5,157 nt of DNA from Puniceicoccales bacterium (GTDB lineage: Bacteria; Verrucomicrobiota; Verrucomicrobiia; Opitutales; UBA953), in contig JAITPT010000167.1 in NCBI GenBank assembly GCA_031289285.1, positions 1 to 5,157 of the forward strand, written 5' to 3'. The notes beneath the pieces were generated by a model. The model worked only from the letters and a program-made list of their open reading frames with translations, did not search any database and was not told the DNA's origin. The translations under genes and the position numbers were made by a program. Positions 4,932 through 5,157 of the stretch are shown piece by piece (the stretch's first letter is position 1; the number at the start of each line of letters is the position of its first letter).

Positions 4932-5157
4932 ATGGAGGAACCGTTGATAGATATTTCCAATCTGTGCGTGGAACGCGACCGGACGATTTTGCGCGGAGTG
5001 AATTGGCGCGTGTTTCGCGGGCAAAATTGGGTCGTGCTCGGCGCAAATGGGTCGGGCAAAACCTCGCTGCTCGCCGTGCTCACGGGCTACCTCGCGGAGT
5101 CGGGCGGCACGGTGTCGCTCGCTGGCGCGACGCGGGGGGCGGACGATTGGCGCGAGG
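4932..5157 (+). CDS. ABC transporter ATP-binding protein, N-terminal part (partial)
   Basis: The first 75 residues of an ABC-type ATPase are present; the gene leaves the window at the right edge. It starts MEEPLIDISNLCVERDRTIL, followed by the Walker A motif GANGSGKT at 37-44 (Lys43, Thr44) and TGYLAESGGTVSLAG (51-65), the usual strand after the P-loop helix. Q-loop, signature and Walker B are outside the window. The stretch RTILRGVNW...GQNWVVLG and LTGYL resembles the ModF/YlmA-type cytoplasmic ATPases more than typical importer subunits, but this is a weak inference from a fragment. The ATG at 4932 was chosen because the protein begins with the normal first beta-strand of the fold; no Shine-Dalgarno precedes it. 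It is divergent from trxB. Confidence 0.92.
   Translation, partial: MEEPLIDISNLCVERDRTILRGVNWRVFRGQNWVVLGANGSGKTSLLAVLTGYLAESGGTVSLAGATRGADDWRE

Noticed and set aside
4916..4934. ATG at 4916 as start of the ABC ATPase
   Set aside because: It is in a different frame from the Walker A motif; only the ATG at 4932 gives the ABC protein.
4887..5024. Upstream extension of trxB to an ATG at 5024
   Set aside because: It adds 46 residues unlike the family, overlaps the divergent ABC gene, and the conserved fold begins at the ATG at 4886.

Overview
The window (about 5.2 kb, GC-rich) looks like ordinary chromosomal DNA from a free-living or gut bacterium, most likely of the Verrucomicrobiota (Opitutales-type). 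This placement is an inference. It rests on the style of the IleRS N-terminus, on a tiny AURKAIP1/COX24-domain (bS22/mS38-type) protein, and on the near absence of Shine-Dalgarno sequences before the start codons. No mobile element, CRISPR array, tRNA or rRNA was seen.

Layout, left to right. (1) Positions 1-525, minus strand: the first 175 residues of isoleucyl-tRNA synthetase; the gene runs off the left edge. (2) 526-726: a divergent intergenic region with two short dyads and a G-poor ileS leader. (3) 727-2454, plus: a 575-residue soluble protein of no confidently recognised function. It is the only unexplained gene here. (4) 2516-3565, plus: a complete class I (AroF/G/H-type) DAHP synthase, 61 bp downstream of the unknown gene and possibly co-transcribed with it. 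(5) 3566-3671: a G-rich spacer and a strong 12-bp hairpin terminator between convergent genes. (6) 3672-3770, minus: a 32-residue, extremely basic ribosome-associated protein. (7) 3771-3929: its almost G-free leader, A-tract-rich upstream DNA and a G-rich 18-bp-period repeat. (8) 3930-4886, minus: a complete thioredoxin reductase (trxB). (9) 4887-4931: a 45-bp divergent gap. (10) 4932-5157, plus: the N-terminus of an ABC ATPase, cut by the right edge.

Most genes are housekeeping: translation (ileS, the bS22-like protein), aromatic amino-acid synthesis (DAHP synthase) and thiol redox (trxB). The most interesting signals are the orphan 575-residue protein and a shared upstream architecture of the two translation genes: a CTTGC / CCCCTC / TTTTCA block followed by a G-poor leader carrying CAACGCAC. 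This hints at co-regulation or at a Shine-Dalgarno-independent mode of initiation. I see no defence or other multi-gene novel system in this window.
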